DNA of 64,000 nucleotides from Cavia porcellus (GCF_034190915.1 NW_026947484.1:182274982-182338981); one strand, 5' to 3'; positions 33,991 to 44,400 are shown, counted from the stretch's first letter. The notes: generated by a model from the sequence alone, not told the origin. Numbers and translations are program-made.

Positions 33991-34006
33991 AAAATTTTAC
34001 ATCAAG
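33991..34006 (+). repeat. Target-site duplication, left copy
   Basis: AAAATTTTACATCAAG, identical to 37141-37156. The preceding bases GTTA make the site TT/AAAA in this orientation, the complement of the TTTT/AA nick preferred by L1 endonuclease. Confidence 0.95.
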
Positions 34007-34768
34007 AGTCCGGAAGAACATGGTGGATAGATAGCAGCAGCCTCGGAGGCTCTCTGAGAAACCGTACTTAAAATCTAGGAATGGTGCCAGGCAGGAAGTC
34101 CCAGGCAAGGGGGGATATTCTTTGCTGACCCAAGAACGAACTAAATTAAGAGAAACCATCTGGAAACACAATCCTGGTGATACAGCAGGCACAGATAAGG
34201 TCTCAGCATGGAAGCCGGCCCGAGCCACTGTAAACTATGATTTGAATTACCTGCAGCTGCTGTTGCATCCCAGCACAGCAGGGAGAGAGGCTCGAAAGCT
34301 CTGAGAGGGGGAAGCGTTGAAAGGAGTTGGGAGTGGGACTGGCCGGGTGCCCTGCATCAATCCGCAGTGAGTGAGTGAATTGGGACCCTTCCATAGAGAA
34401 GGAGGCTTCAGCAGAGGACATACTCTGACCGGGCAGATTTCCCAGAACAAGAAGCTGCAGTGACTTCAGTCACATATCCCCCTCTCAAGCGGGATTGGTG
34501 GGGAGTGCCTGGCCTGTGAGACACCGCTGGCTGAGACCCAATAGGCTAGCGCAACTAAGGTCCCAGCACCTGGAGGTGCACCCTAGTGGTGAAGCCTTTG
34601 GTAGGTTGACCTGGAGGAGTGGGCCCAGCAGAGGCTGCCCAGGTCTGTGTCTCCCTGGTGCTGCTGCGGTGGGTGGGAATACCCAGCTGGAGCAATTCAA
34701 ACAGACTGTGGCCGACAGGGAAGGAAGCTGGGCCTCCTATACATGCTTAAATATAAGGAACAAAGAAT
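34007..34768 (+). promoter_or_regulatory. L1-type 5'UTR/internal promoter region of the HAL1-like element
   Basis: Starts AGTCCGGAAGAACATGGTGG. The stretch is much more GC-rich than its surroundings and contains no long open frame that continues into ORF1, as expected for an L1-family 5' leader. Promoter activity is inferred from position only. Confidence 0.6.
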
Positions 34769-35776
34769 ATGGGAAGAGGGAGCAACAAGAAAGGACCCTT
34801 GGCCCCCAATCCTGAGAAACATGCAATAGCAGACACAGCACCAATAGACATAAAGCGCTATCTCCAGAGCCTCATAGACGAGTTCAGGAATGAAGTTATC
34901 AATGACCTGAAGCAAGACATAAGCAGAATAGTTAGAGAAATGCTAAGCACCACCCAAGAAAAAACAAATGGTGGAATGGAAGAACAAAAAAAAAGGAGAG
35001 AATTGTTTCATGGAGAAGATAGAGAAAACATAGAATACGTAAAGCAGGTTCAAAGAGATTACCAGGAAACTAAAAACTCTATCAAAAACTGGCATAACAG
35101 CTTGAAAGAAACTAAGGACAGATTATCTGAACTGGAGGGCAGATTTGTAATATGGGAGCATGAAATGAAAAACTTCTTAAAAATAACAAAAAAACAAACA
35201 GCAACAATACAAAAACTAGAACATGATAAGAGGATCTATAACTTAAGAATTAAGAACATAAGAGAAGAAGTGGGGACACAAACAAATGGACTACAAAAGC
35301 TGTTCACAGAAATAATCCAAGAGAATTTCCCTAATTTGGCAAATGGTAAAGATACTCAGATATATGATGCATACAGGACTCCAGCCACCTACAACCCAAA
35401 CAAAGCTACACCCAGGCATATAATAATCAAAATTCTAGAAATCCAATATAAGAACAGAATATTAAAAGCTGTCAGAGACGAGAAACAGATCACTTACAAG
35501 GGAACACCCATCAGAATTACAGCAGACTTCTCGGCACAAACCATCAAATCACGAAGAACGTAGGGGGAAATAATTCAAGTTTTGAAAGATAATAACCTCC
35601 AGCCAGGATTGATATATCCTGCACAACTGTCCCTAGAAATTGACGGAAAAACAAGGTATTTCCGGGAACTAGGGGAATTTGCAACCATCAATTCAACTCT
35701 ACAGAGAATACTGCAGGATAGTCTAAAAAACAGAAATACCAAGATTCCAGAAATAGTGGCAGAGAGGCCACAATGA
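34769..35776 (+). pseudogene. L1 ORF1p-type RNA-binding protein frame with one internal stop
   Basis: The frame runs 335 sense or stop codons and is open from its ATG except for a single TAG at 35561-35563; the 264-codon first part and the 70-codon second part are in the same frame. ORF1p is the trimeric RNA-binding chaperone that packages L1 RNA in cytoplasmic particles. Visible parts: N-terminal basic stretch (MGRGSNKKGP), a coiled-coil-like heptad region about residues 25-150 (e.g. KNSIKNWHNSLKETKDRL), an RRM-like core (RIYNLRIKNIREE, about 155-167), and the C-terminal domain (GTPIRITADFS, then SRRT). The related L1 at 54.4 kb has a tryptophan codon (TGG) where TAG stands here, so one transition explains the stop. 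It has fewer disruptions than the L1 copies around it. Confidence 0.85.
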
Positions 35777-37140
35777 ATGGAGCAGAAAACGAAATGAAGA
35801 AGACAAACTGACAACAAACGACAGAAAAAGAGCTCAACAGAAATGAGGCAGAGAAGATCGGAAGGTAGGAACAGCAATTTTGGAGAAAACAAGACATTAT
35901 AATAGCTAGTGCTGATTTAGTATCATCTTGTTTTGAAGTCCCATCAAATGTGTATTCTTCTGTCTCCATTGGTCTTAAAAGGTTGTATCTTATTAGATTT
36001 TATTATATATGATAATATAAGCAAAAACTTTTATAGACAAGGAGTTTATATAGAAACCATTGTTCATTTTCTGTCAATTAGTTCTAAATACCCTGTAATA
36101 ATGTCATTCTCTTGAATGGTTTTATAGTGTCTAGATATGTTTGGTGCTACAGCATAAGAAGTTATACTCAAAGATTTCAAGGAAAGAGACACTATGATAA
36201 CTATTTTTATGTCAGGATATCTTGTGGTGAAACACTATTTTGCTTATATGGTTATGATTTCACCTGCGCTGTTCTGTTGTTATGCCCTCTTTTATCTCAA
36301 TCCCCCCTTTTTAAAATTATTTACTTTTTTCTTTTTATTTTTTAATTAAGGGAAAAATAAATAAAAAATAACAGGATACATTATAGTAACCTACTTTGAT
36401 TTCCTATTAACTTGATTTGAAACCCTGTATTGCCCTCACCATCTTGTTTTAACTGATTTTCCCCTATTCCTCTTTGCTTGATAGTACCAAGTTCAAAAGC
36501 ATAGGCATAACTGTGAAGACAATAAGAATCATTATGAGGCCCATTCCGGTGACTATTATTTTCTCTTAAAATCCTGTAATATCTCCAATGCTTTGGTTTT
36601 ATTCTTTGCTGTTTAGTTCAATTTTATTATAACTGCCAATTATTCTTAAAATAGCAAGAGGCAGTATGGTAACCATTGTTGATCACCTTGTATTTTGTTT
36701 TTACATTATCTTTTATGTCCATCCTTTTGATTTGACTGACTCTGTTCTGATATGTCGCATTTGGTTTTACTCTCTTCAAAAAAAGTAATAAGAACTGTGG
36801 GAGTAATAAAACCCAAAATGTGTAATTGTCATTGTACAAAAGAAAAGAAAATAAAGTGCTCTAAAGGTTATAACTGCCTATATGTTTAAGTGTATAACAT
36901 AGATAACCATATTACTGCATGTTTTTTGGATCATTGAACAAAACTGTTTGCACTCTCACTGTTTGAAAGTCTACTTTATGTGCTTCAATTTTGTAACTTG
37001 AACAACTATTTCTAAGATGAGAATATGTAATCTATTAACTAGTGATTTCTTACTGTTTATTATTTAAATTTTGTATTACTTGTACCCTTTTTCTGTTTTT
37101 TTCTTTTACTCCTTAAATAAAAAAAATAAAAAATTTTAAA
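35777..37140 (+). other. AT-rich 3' tail of the HAL1-like element
   Basis: Starts right after the ORF1 TGA and contains no recognisable ORF2 on either strand. Small frames at 35933-36115, 36112-36345 and 36627-36839 show no domain. The end has AATAAA-type signals (CCTTAAATAAAAAAAATAAA) and an A-rich terminus meeting the TSD. I cannot match it to an L1 3'UTR, so its origin is open. Confidence 0.6.
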
Positions 37141-37156
37141 AAAATTTTACATCAAG
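37141..37156 (+). repeat. Target-site duplication, right copy
   Basis: AAAATTTTACATCAAG, identical to 33991-34006; it closes the HAL1-like insertion. Confidence 0.95.
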
Positions 37157-37281
37157 CAGGTATAAATTTTGAAATTTAATGTGAATAAAGACAAACTTCA
37201 AATACTAAATCCTTCTGTCTTATAGGACAAATTTTTGAACTTTAAAAGTCGAAACAGCTGTCTTTCATGTGGTAATTTGGA

Positions 37282-37345
37282 ATGGAACACAGAGCCTCCT
37301 GGATGCTAAGCACACATTCTACTAGTGAGCTACACCCCAGCCCTA
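37282..37345 (-). mobile_element. Truncated ID-like SINE
   Basis: ACAGAGCCTCCTGGATGCTA, CACATTCTACTAGTGAGCTA and CACCCCAGCCC are a degraded reversed ID 5' half. Confidence 0.55.
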
Positions 37346-37905
37346 CCTTTCTAAAATTTAAGTGAAGTAAAACATTTATGCAAAGGACTGCTGAGTTTCA
37401 GGGAGCCTGTTAATGCACCCCAGAGGCCTCTTGACTCTAATGGCCTAGGTACCAACTATGGCAAATTGAGTTTCTAGATCACCAGTTGCCTTCATGATGA
37501 TACCTCCAGAGCAACAAAACTGACACACTAACTGCCACACAGATAAATTCTATTCTTTGAGTTTCAGTGGAGTATCTAGCACTTATTTGGAAAACTATTT
37601 ATAAAGTGCCTCAAATCTTGTACATTTGAAATGCAATTTTTTTTTGCTAGTAACATGAAGGTGATCTGTTCTTTACACCTCATTCATAGAATAAATAAAT
37701 GAGATAGTGACTTTTGATTTAAGCCATCCAGACAGGACTACTCTGCTTCTTCCCATTTTTAAAGAAAATTGATTCATGGCAAGGTGTTCTCTTGCATGTT
37801 AGAAGCAGTATAGAGCGCGGCACGTGTATTTACCATGAAAATATAGGAAGATGGCAAGTTAGAAAATATATTTCTTGTTGAATGTGTACTAAATGCAATT
37901 TTCTT
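37346..37905. other. No recognised feature
   Basis: Unique-looking DNA that includes TAAATGCAATTTTC (from 37890), the left TSD of the inverted L1 that follows. Confidence 0.45.
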
Positions 37906-39100
37906 TCATCAAAGAAACCATATGATATTTGAACATGTGTGTCTGATTTATTTCATTTAAGAGTATGGTCTCAAAGTACATCTATTTACCTAAAATTTCT
38001 CAAGTTTATCTTCTTCTTACTCCTCTTCATTCTTCTTCTTCTTTTCTTCTTCTTCAGTACCAGGGATCAAACTCATGACCTCACACTTGCCAGGCAGGTA
38101 CTTGTGCCACTGAGCTAATTCCCCAGCCCAAGTTTATTCTTCTTTATGGCAGAGTAGTACTTCATTGTATAAAAATCCCAAATCTTCTTATCCATTCATT
38201 AACTGATGGGCATTTAGGCTGTTCCCAGATTTAGCTACTACAAATTGTGCTGCTATAGACATGGGTGTGCATATATTGCTGTCGTATGATACTTTCAATT
38301 CTGTTGGGAAGATACTAAGAAGGAGAACAGCTAAGTTAAATGGAACCTCTTATTTTAGTTTTTGAAGAATTTCCAAACTTATTTCCATCAGTCTACACTC
38401 CCACCAACAGTGGAGAAGAGTTACTTTTCTCCACAGCCCCACCAGCATTTGTTATTGGTTGATTTTCTTGATAATAGCCATTCTTTCTGGGGTGAGATGG
38501 AATCTGAGTTGTTCTAATTTGTATCTCTCTAGTGACCGGTGATACTGAATATTTTTCATATATTTATTTGCCATTTGTATTTTTTCATCTGAGAAGAGTC
38601 TATGCATTTCAGATGGCCATTTTTATTGGGTCTTTAAATTTGGAGGTTTTGAAATTTTTGAGTTCTTTATATATTGTAGATATTAGTTCTCTGAGGAACA
38701 GTCGGCAAACATTTTTCCCACATTGTAGGTTATCTCTTCACTGTGTTGGTGACTTTTTTGCTGTGCAAAAGTTTTTCTGGTGTGAGAAATGTAAATGTAA
38801 ATATAGGCCAAAATGTATAATAGCTCTTGTGAAATAGGAAGAAAATATTTAAATCAGAAGGGGAACTAGGAAGGAGGAGGGGAAAGGAAGGAAAAAAAAG
38901 AGAAAAAATGGATACAAAGCTTTTGTAAATAAAGAGGAGAAAAGGGACTGAAGGAGGGTAGGGAATGGGAAAAAAGAATCAGGATATATCATGTACAGAG
39001 TCAAATCCCCTGGGATGAATATGATAGCTATTTATATCTAAAATGTACTAGTAAAATGTGATTAAAAAGATAAAGTAAAATTGCAAAAAAAATTAATTGC
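37906..39100. mobile_element. L1 with a 5' inversion (twin priming), interrupted by an ID
   Basis: The left part (about 37906-38776) is the antisense of the L1 ORF2 3' region (TCATTAACTGATGGGCATTT, CCACCAACAGTGGAGAAGAG, TTGCTGTGCAAAAGTTTTT). At about 38777 the strand switches: the right part (to about 39095) is L1 3'UTR in the plus sense (AACTAGGAAGGAGGAGGGGA, TGTGATTAAAAAGATAAAG) with an A-rich end. Near-identical repeats TAAATGCAATTTTC (37890) and TAAATGCAATTTTTC (39106) flank the unit. That arrangement is the hallmark of twin-primed L1 insertion. The ID inside (38010-38128) came later. Confidence 0.75.
38010..38128 (-). mobile_element. ID SINE with a GAA-rich tail and 9-bp TSD
   Basis: Reversed ID: AGTACCAGGGATCAAACTCA, GACCTCACACTTGCCAGGCA, GAGCTAATTCCCCAGCC. 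Its tail is GAA-type (plus strand CTTCTTCTTTTCTTCTTCTT). Direct repeats CAAGTTTAT at 38001-38009 and 38129-38137 flank it. Confidence 0.85.
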
Positions 39101-39154
39101 AAACATAAATGCAATTTTTCCTGTCACATGTGCACGCACACATGTGTGAGCAGG

Positions 39155-39228
39155 CGTGTGGTGCTAAGGATCAAGAGTTTACACATACTAGTCAAGGGCT
39201 CTGCCGCTGAGCCATATCTCCAGCCCTA
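39155..39228 (-). mobile_element. Truncated ID-like SINE
   Basis: GTGCTAAGGATCAAGAGTTT, CAAGGGCTCTGCCGCTGAGC and ATATCTCCAGCC give a reversed, degraded ID next to a CA-rich stretch (CACATGTGCACGCACACATG). Confidence 0.6.
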
Positions 39229-39905
39229 AGTGCAACTGTTCATTCACATCTATCTTTTAAATTCCCACTTGGTTACTAGACACAAGTAAAAGCCATTTTG
39301 TTCTCTTGTAGAGCGCAGGTCTCAAGAGAGGCAAATGAAAGAGGATATTGGAATGTTGAGCAGAGAGATGCACAAAATGTGATAAGGATGTTACAGTCAC
39401 GAATGTGTGAGATGGCATTTCTCATGCTGCTCCCCATATTACTCTATCAGTAACTGAGAGGCATCATTTTGGTCATTAGTGATATATCAAAATACATAAG
39501 AGATCTCACAACTAAAAGAAAGTTGTGGAACTTTGTACAACACTTTCTTAAAATATGTGTTGTAAGGCAAGCATGAGGTCATGAGTTTGATCCCCAGTAT
39601 AAAAAGAAAATGTGTTATGGAACTCTGTTTTCTACCATTAATTGAAAACAATCTCAGGAACACCCTTGTAGCAATGTCTGTTTTGAAGTATACATTGCAT
39701 AGAAAAAGTGCTTCTTATCTTAAAACACTGGTTTAGTTTTTTTCAAGGATTATCTTGAAAATATAATCAAATCATACCTTTCACATTACATTAACTTCTT
39801 TTGTTCTACTAAAGTAAAACAAAGCACTATGATTTTTTTCTCCACACATAAATATTACTCTTCTTTCTCAGAAGACCTTATTCTTAACAAAGAGGATATC
39901 TATGA
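39229..39905. other. No gene; short ID fragment
   Basis: Apart from a truncated plus-strand ID at about 39555-39612 (GTTGTAAGGCAAGCATGAGG, GTCATGAGTTTGATCCCCAG) nothing is recognised. Confidence 0.5.
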
Positions 39906-40216
39906 TGAAAGGATTTTGCCTTAGATACAATATTATGGCAGTGGGAGGCGGGACCAAGGGGTGTTTATCTTGAGGTCACTTCCCCTTCCCCTATGACAAC
40001 TCACCAGTGGTGCAAAAAAAATCCCAATCAGCTACTCACACATCAGCAATGCTACCCTAAGCACTACCCCAGTTGGAAACTATATGTATGTCCCACACCC
40101 CATATTTCCAGCAGAGAAAGTCAGGCCTCAGTGGTCATGGAGTTCTCTCCACCTTCATAGAATAAAGGCTATTTTTTACTTTATATTCTCCCCTTATCAT
40201 GCCAAAAACCCTATCA
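39906..40216 (+). mobile_element. Candidate LTR, copy 2 of a two-copy repeat
   Basis: Counterpart of 12426-12748. Shared landmarks in order: TGAAAGGATTTTGCC, GGACCAAGGGGTG, TCTTGAGGTCACTT, CCCAATCAGCTACT, GGTCATGGAGTTCTCTCCAC, AATAAAGGCTATTTTTTACT and CATGCCAAAAACCCTATCA. An AATAAA signal lies about 55 bp before the end. See copy 1. Confidence 0.6.
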
Positions 40217-41524
40217 CTCTCCTATATCAGAAGGAGTAACTTTCAGAGAAAAACCCCACACTTCATTTGCAGTTTACAGTAACCATGGGTTTTCCCTGGG
40301 ATGAGCATGTGAGCTGTTGTTTACTGCTGGGGCTGCTGGCCCTCCAGGCTAGGCCAGTGCTTGCAGAGTCAGGTTCTCCCTACTCCTTGAGCTAGGGTTA
40401 GCGTCCCAGATTGCACTGCCTTTCATTTCTCCATGATTTTTAGCTTTTTGGTTGACTGTTTTTTGATTCCCAGAGCTCTTCTCTTTCTTTTTGATAAGCA
40501 CTTTTCTAGCTATCTCAATCCAGGTCCTGGAAAGACTGTAATTTGCTGATGACTACCACTCCACTATTTTGAAGCACTCCTGTTATCTCTCTAAAGGCTT
40601 CAATGCTTTATATTTAAGTATGTGATCCATTTTAAGTTCATTTTTTTATAAAGTGTGAGGTTCTAGTAACGTTCATTTTTCAGCTATTATTTATGCCCCT
40701 AACCATTCAGTGCTTAGGTTAGGTGAGGGTGGTGAGGTAAGAGAGCCCTGGGGAGGCTGAGGCAGGAATTCAAGGCCAGCCTGTACAGGGAGACCCTGTC
40801 ACAAACAGGGGTGGTTAGCTGACTGTCAAGCTGAGTGGGGAATGTCTAGCCGAATTGAGTCAGTGTGGTTTTGGGTGTGGACTCACTTTAAGGAGGATTG
40901 TTTTGGAACTGGTAAAAAGGAGAGCAGGAGGAAAGAATTTCAGCTGATTTCCCCTGGAAGCGCTTCCTTGTGATTGACTATCCTGAGGAGCTTCAGCTGT
41001 TCTCCTCTGAGGTGCGCTGGTCTTTGCCTTTCCCCTGGGCATTGTCTCCTGGTTTGAGATGCAGAATCTAGCTTTCAGCATCGGCCTGTTGGTCTGCTGG
41101 TGCAGACTCCTTAGCTTCCAACCCTTCAGCCTCCCAGTACAGACCCCCTCGGTTATTTATCTGGGATCCTTTGGCCTTCCGATGTGGACTCATGAGACAC
41201 TGCTGTGGGGGAAATTCCAGGCCTTTAGCTGGACCTTTTGGATCTCAAGCACAGAGAGATCTTTTGTACTCTTTTGTGTCTGACTCTCTAGGTGGCTCCT
41301 GTAGGCCAATTTTGTAAATTTCTGTGTCCTGCATTTAAATTTGATTCAGAGTATGTGCAGTCTTTCGTGGAGCCCACTCCAGCCCTGCAAACTCTCGGAA
41401 GCACTAATACATCAACACCAAAAACAAAAAGCCCAACTGTTTGCTTAACTTCTGGGCTCCTCCCCTTCATTAGTCAGTGTTTATTCTTTATCAATACCAT
41501 AGTCTTAGTGTATTAAATTGAGAG
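40217..41524. other. Mostly unassigned; old L1 scrap and a B1
   Basis: Old minus-strand L1-like sequence (TGTGATCCATTTTAAGTTCA) at about 40605-40700 and a partial plus-strand B1 (GAGGCTGAGGCAGGAATTCA, AGGGAGACCCTGTCACAAAC) at about 40720-40815. The GC-richer block 40860-41460 has small frames on both strands without domains and may be part of an LTR I cannot name. Confidence 0.45.
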
Positions 41525-41562
41525 GATTGTCTCAACAAAGCAAAATACCACAAACTGCACTG

Positions 41563-41712
41563 GTGTTTCTTTGAGATAGTTCTCACCATGCAGTCTTGGC
41601 TGGTCTCAAGCTTGCTATGCAGCAAGCAATAGCCCACGCTGTTCTCTAATTCATGATCCTCTTGCTTCAGCTTTCCAAATTCTGGGATTACAAGTGTGCA
41701 TCATCCACGCCC
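41563..41712 (-). mobile_element. B1 SINE inside the LTR
   Basis: Reversed B1: TTTGAGATAGTTCTCACCAT, CAGTCTTGGCTGGTCTCAAG, TCATGATCCTCTTGCTTCAG, TTCTGGGATTACAAGTGTGC. Confidence 0.75.
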
Positions 41713-41768
41713 AATTCCCAATGGGTGATTTAAATAATTAACTTTCTCACAGTTCTGGGACCTAGAAA

Positions 41769-41858
41769 GGGGCTGGGGATTTAGCTCAGCAGGCATAAAA
41801 CCTGCCTTGAAAGCATGTGGTTGTGAGTTCGATCCCTGGTACCGATTAAAAAAAAAAA
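41769..41858 (+). mobile_element. ID SINE inside the LTR
   Basis: GGGGCTGGGGATTTAGCTCA, GCATAAAACCTGCCTTGAAA, GTTGTGAGTTCGATCCCTGG and ACCGATT then A run. Young-type tail. Confidence 0.85.
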
Positions 41859-41890
41859 GTCCAAGATCAAGGTGTACAGAGTTGGTTTGT

Positions 41891-43725
41891 TCTCAGAGCT
41901 TTTCTCCTTTGTTTATTAAAAGTCTTTGCCTACACTAATGTCTCAAGAGTTTTACCTGCTCTATCTTCCAGCAGATTTAGCGTTTCCATTTCAATATTTA
42001 GATCGTTGATCCATTTCAAACTTAATTTAGTGTATGGTGAAAGATATGGGCCCAGTTTTAATCTTCATCATGTATAAAGCCAGTTTTTCCAGCACCATTT
42101 ATTGAAGAGGCTTTCTTCCAGTGAATGTGTTTGGAATCTTTGTCAAAGATAAGGTGGCTAAGTATGTTTGGAGTTGTTTCTGCATCTTTTAATCTGTTCT
42201 TCTGATCATCAGGTCCATTGTTTTTGCCAGTACCATGCTGTTTTTATCACAGTAGCTTTATAATATAATTTCAAGTGAGGGATTGTGATGCCCCTTGTCC
42301 TGCCTTTGTTGCTCAGAACTGGCTTTGCTATTCTAGGTCTCTTTTGGTTTCAAATAAACTTTAAGATTCTTTTCTCTAATTTCATGAGATATACTATTGG
42401 AATTTTCATTGGAATTGCATTAAATCTGTATAGCAGTTTTGGAAGAATGGCCGTTTTCATTACATTCATTCTTCCTAACCAAGAGCAAGGGATATATTTC
42501 CATTTTCTGATATCCTCTTCTATTTCCTTTTTCAGAATACTGTAGTTTTCAATATAGAGGTCATCCTGCACTAGATTGATTCCTAGGTATTCAGTTTTAG
42601 TTTGCTTGAGTGCTACTGCAAAAGGTGTTGTTTCCTTAATTTCTCTCTCAGTGAGTTTGTTATTCATGTACAGGAAAGCTACTGATTGTTAAGTGTTGTG
42701 TAACCCACCTACACTACTGAATTTGCTTTTAAAGTTTTTTTAGTGGAATTTTTGGGGTCTTCTATGTAGAGTATCATGTCATCTGCAAATAATAATTTAA
42801 CTGCTTTCTTTCCTAGTGGTAATCTTTTTATGTCTCTCTCTTGTCTAATTGCTCTTGCTAAAGTTTCCAGAACTCTGTTGAATAAGAGTGGAGACAGTAG
42901 CCATCCTTGTTTCTGATTTTTGAGTGAGTTTTCAGTTTTTTGTCCATTTAGTATGATGTTAGTTGTTGATTAGTCATAGATGGCTTTTATCAGATTGACA
43001 CCATTGATTCCAATTTTCTGTAGTTTTTCTTTTCTTATGAATGGGTGCTGGACTTTGTTAAATGCTTTTTCTGCATCTACTGAGATGATCATATGGTTTT
43101 TGTCCTTGGCGCTGTTAATATGGTGTATTAAATTTACTGATCTGCATATGTTGAACCATCCCTACAACCCTGGGATGAATACAACTTGGTCATAGTTGTA
43201 TAATCTTCTTTGCTGCAGTCTGTTTGCATCTTATTGAGGAATTTTGCATCTGTGTTCATTAGGGGATTGGCCTTCAGTTCTTAGTTGGGTCCTTCTCTGG
43301 TTTTGGTATCAGGATAATGCTTGGTTCCAGGGATGAATCTGGGAACACTGCTTCCTTTTCAGTTTCATTTAAGAATTTGAGAAATAGTGACATTGGGTCT
43401 TCTGTAAATTTCTTGTAGAATACTGCAGTGAATCCATCAGGGATTGGATATTTCTTTGTTGATAGATCTTTAATTATATCTTTGATCTCATCAATTGATA
43501 TTTATTTAGGATTTGTATATCTTGATTCAACTTTGGTAATATTATCTAGAAATCTGTCCATTGCTTCTGCATTTTCCATCTTATTAGAATACAAGTTCCC
43601 AAAGTAGGTATAGATGATTTTCTGGATTTCTGCAGGGTCTGCTGTGATTGCACCTAATTGCGTGGATTCTCTGCTTATAGATGACCATCTACTTTCTGTC
43701 TGCCTGTGATCATCCCTCTGTAGTT
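41891..43725 (-). mobile_element. L1 ORF2 fragment (reverse transcriptase and C-terminal part)
   Basis: Minus strand carries L1 ORF2 from the reverse-transcriptase domain to the C-terminal region. A residual 105-aa frame (42350-42667) reads TKTEYLGINLVQDDLYIENY and WLGRMNVMKTAILPKLLYRF, typical of the region after the RT catalytic core. The antisense of the early RT segment (TGCTTTTTCTGCATCTACTG) lies near 43060-43085. Many stops; not active. Confidence 0.9.
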
Positions 43726-43734
43726 CCTGTTCTA

Positions 43735-44260
43735 CTCCTTTTTCAATTTTTATTACTATGTATTTTCAGTAATAATGATCACAGTTCTTATGGGAAGTTG
43801 ATACACATATATAAATCTTTTTTCATTTCCTTTTCCTCCATCTCTTGATCCCCTTTTCACTTGAAAAAGATATCCCTACTTATTTTATAAGAAATTCTTT
43901 ATTGCTTGAGTTTCTCATATTATCTCTCATGTTGGGTTTCTCATATTTAAGCTTGTATGTCTGATTTATTATATTTAAATTATGGTTTCAAGGTGCATTT
44001 TCCTACAAATGACTTACCTTTTTATGGTAAAGTAGTACTGTGCTGTGTATAAATGCATTTTCTTATACATTTATCTGTTGCAGACATGAGGGCTGTTTCT
44101 AAGATTTAGCTGTTAGGAATTGTGCTGTAGGTATGGCCGTATCTGCATTACTGTAATATGTCTTTAACTCTTTCAGGCCATACCTGGAAGCGGGCTAGCT
44201 GGGTCCAGTGGAATTTTTAGTTTTAGTTTTCTGAGGAATCTCCATATTCTACTCTCTTCT
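43735..44260 (-). mobile_element. L1 3'-end fragment
   Basis: T-rich head (CCTTTTTCAATTTTTATTAC), 3'UTR-like sequence, then the reversed ORF2 end (TGTATGTCTGATTTATTATA, TCAAGGTGCATTTTCCTACA, GTAAAGTAGTACTGTGCTGT, GCTGTTTCTAAGATTTAGCT). It is a separate copy from the L1 to its left because it starts again at the 3' end. Confidence 0.7.
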
Positions 44261-44400
44261 TATAAGGACCATAGGCAGCAGGGTCCTTGCACATTTAACC
44301 TCATTTTACCTCTAATTAGCTGTTTAAAAGGCCCTACCTCCAAATGCAGTAACATTGTGAGGCACTAAACATTAAGTAAATAATTTTACAAATTTCATCA

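Larger units (their letters stand above)
34007..37140 (+). mobile_element. ORF1-only L1-derived retrotransposon (half-L1 / HAL1-like)
   Basis: A 3134-bp insertion bounded by the perfect 16-bp direct repeats AAAATTTTACATCAAG. Its parts, in order, are a GC-rich 5'UTR-like leader (34007-34768), an L1-type ORF1 frame (34769-35776), and 1364 bp of AT-rich tail (35777-37140) ending AATAAAAAAAATAAAAAATT then A-rich. I see no ORF2, endonuclease or reverse-transcriptase sequence between ORF1 and the tail, and no such fragment in reverse. Known 'half-L1' (HAL1) elements have this plan: an L1 ORF1 and a 3'UTR, mobilised by ORF2 supplied in trans. The intact TSD argues that it inserted as this unit and was not created by a later deletion in place. 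Confidence 0.85.
41525..44400 (-). mobile_element. MaLR/ERVL-type LTR split by SINE and L1 insertions
   Basis: Pieces of one reversed LTR lie at 41525-41562 (AACAAAGCAAAATACCACAA), 41713-41768 (GGTGATTTAAATAATTAACT, TTTCTCACAGTTCTGGGACC), 41859-41890 (GTCCAAGATCAAGGTGTACA), and 44261-44400 (CTCTTCTTATAAGGACCATA, AAAAGGCCCTACCTCCAAAT, CAGTAACATTGTGAGGCACT). The order matches an LTR whose ends read 'aaaataccataaactgggtg' and 'cctatttccaaataaggtcac'. A B1, an ID and about 2.4 kb of L1 have been inserted between the pieces. Confidence 0.6.
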
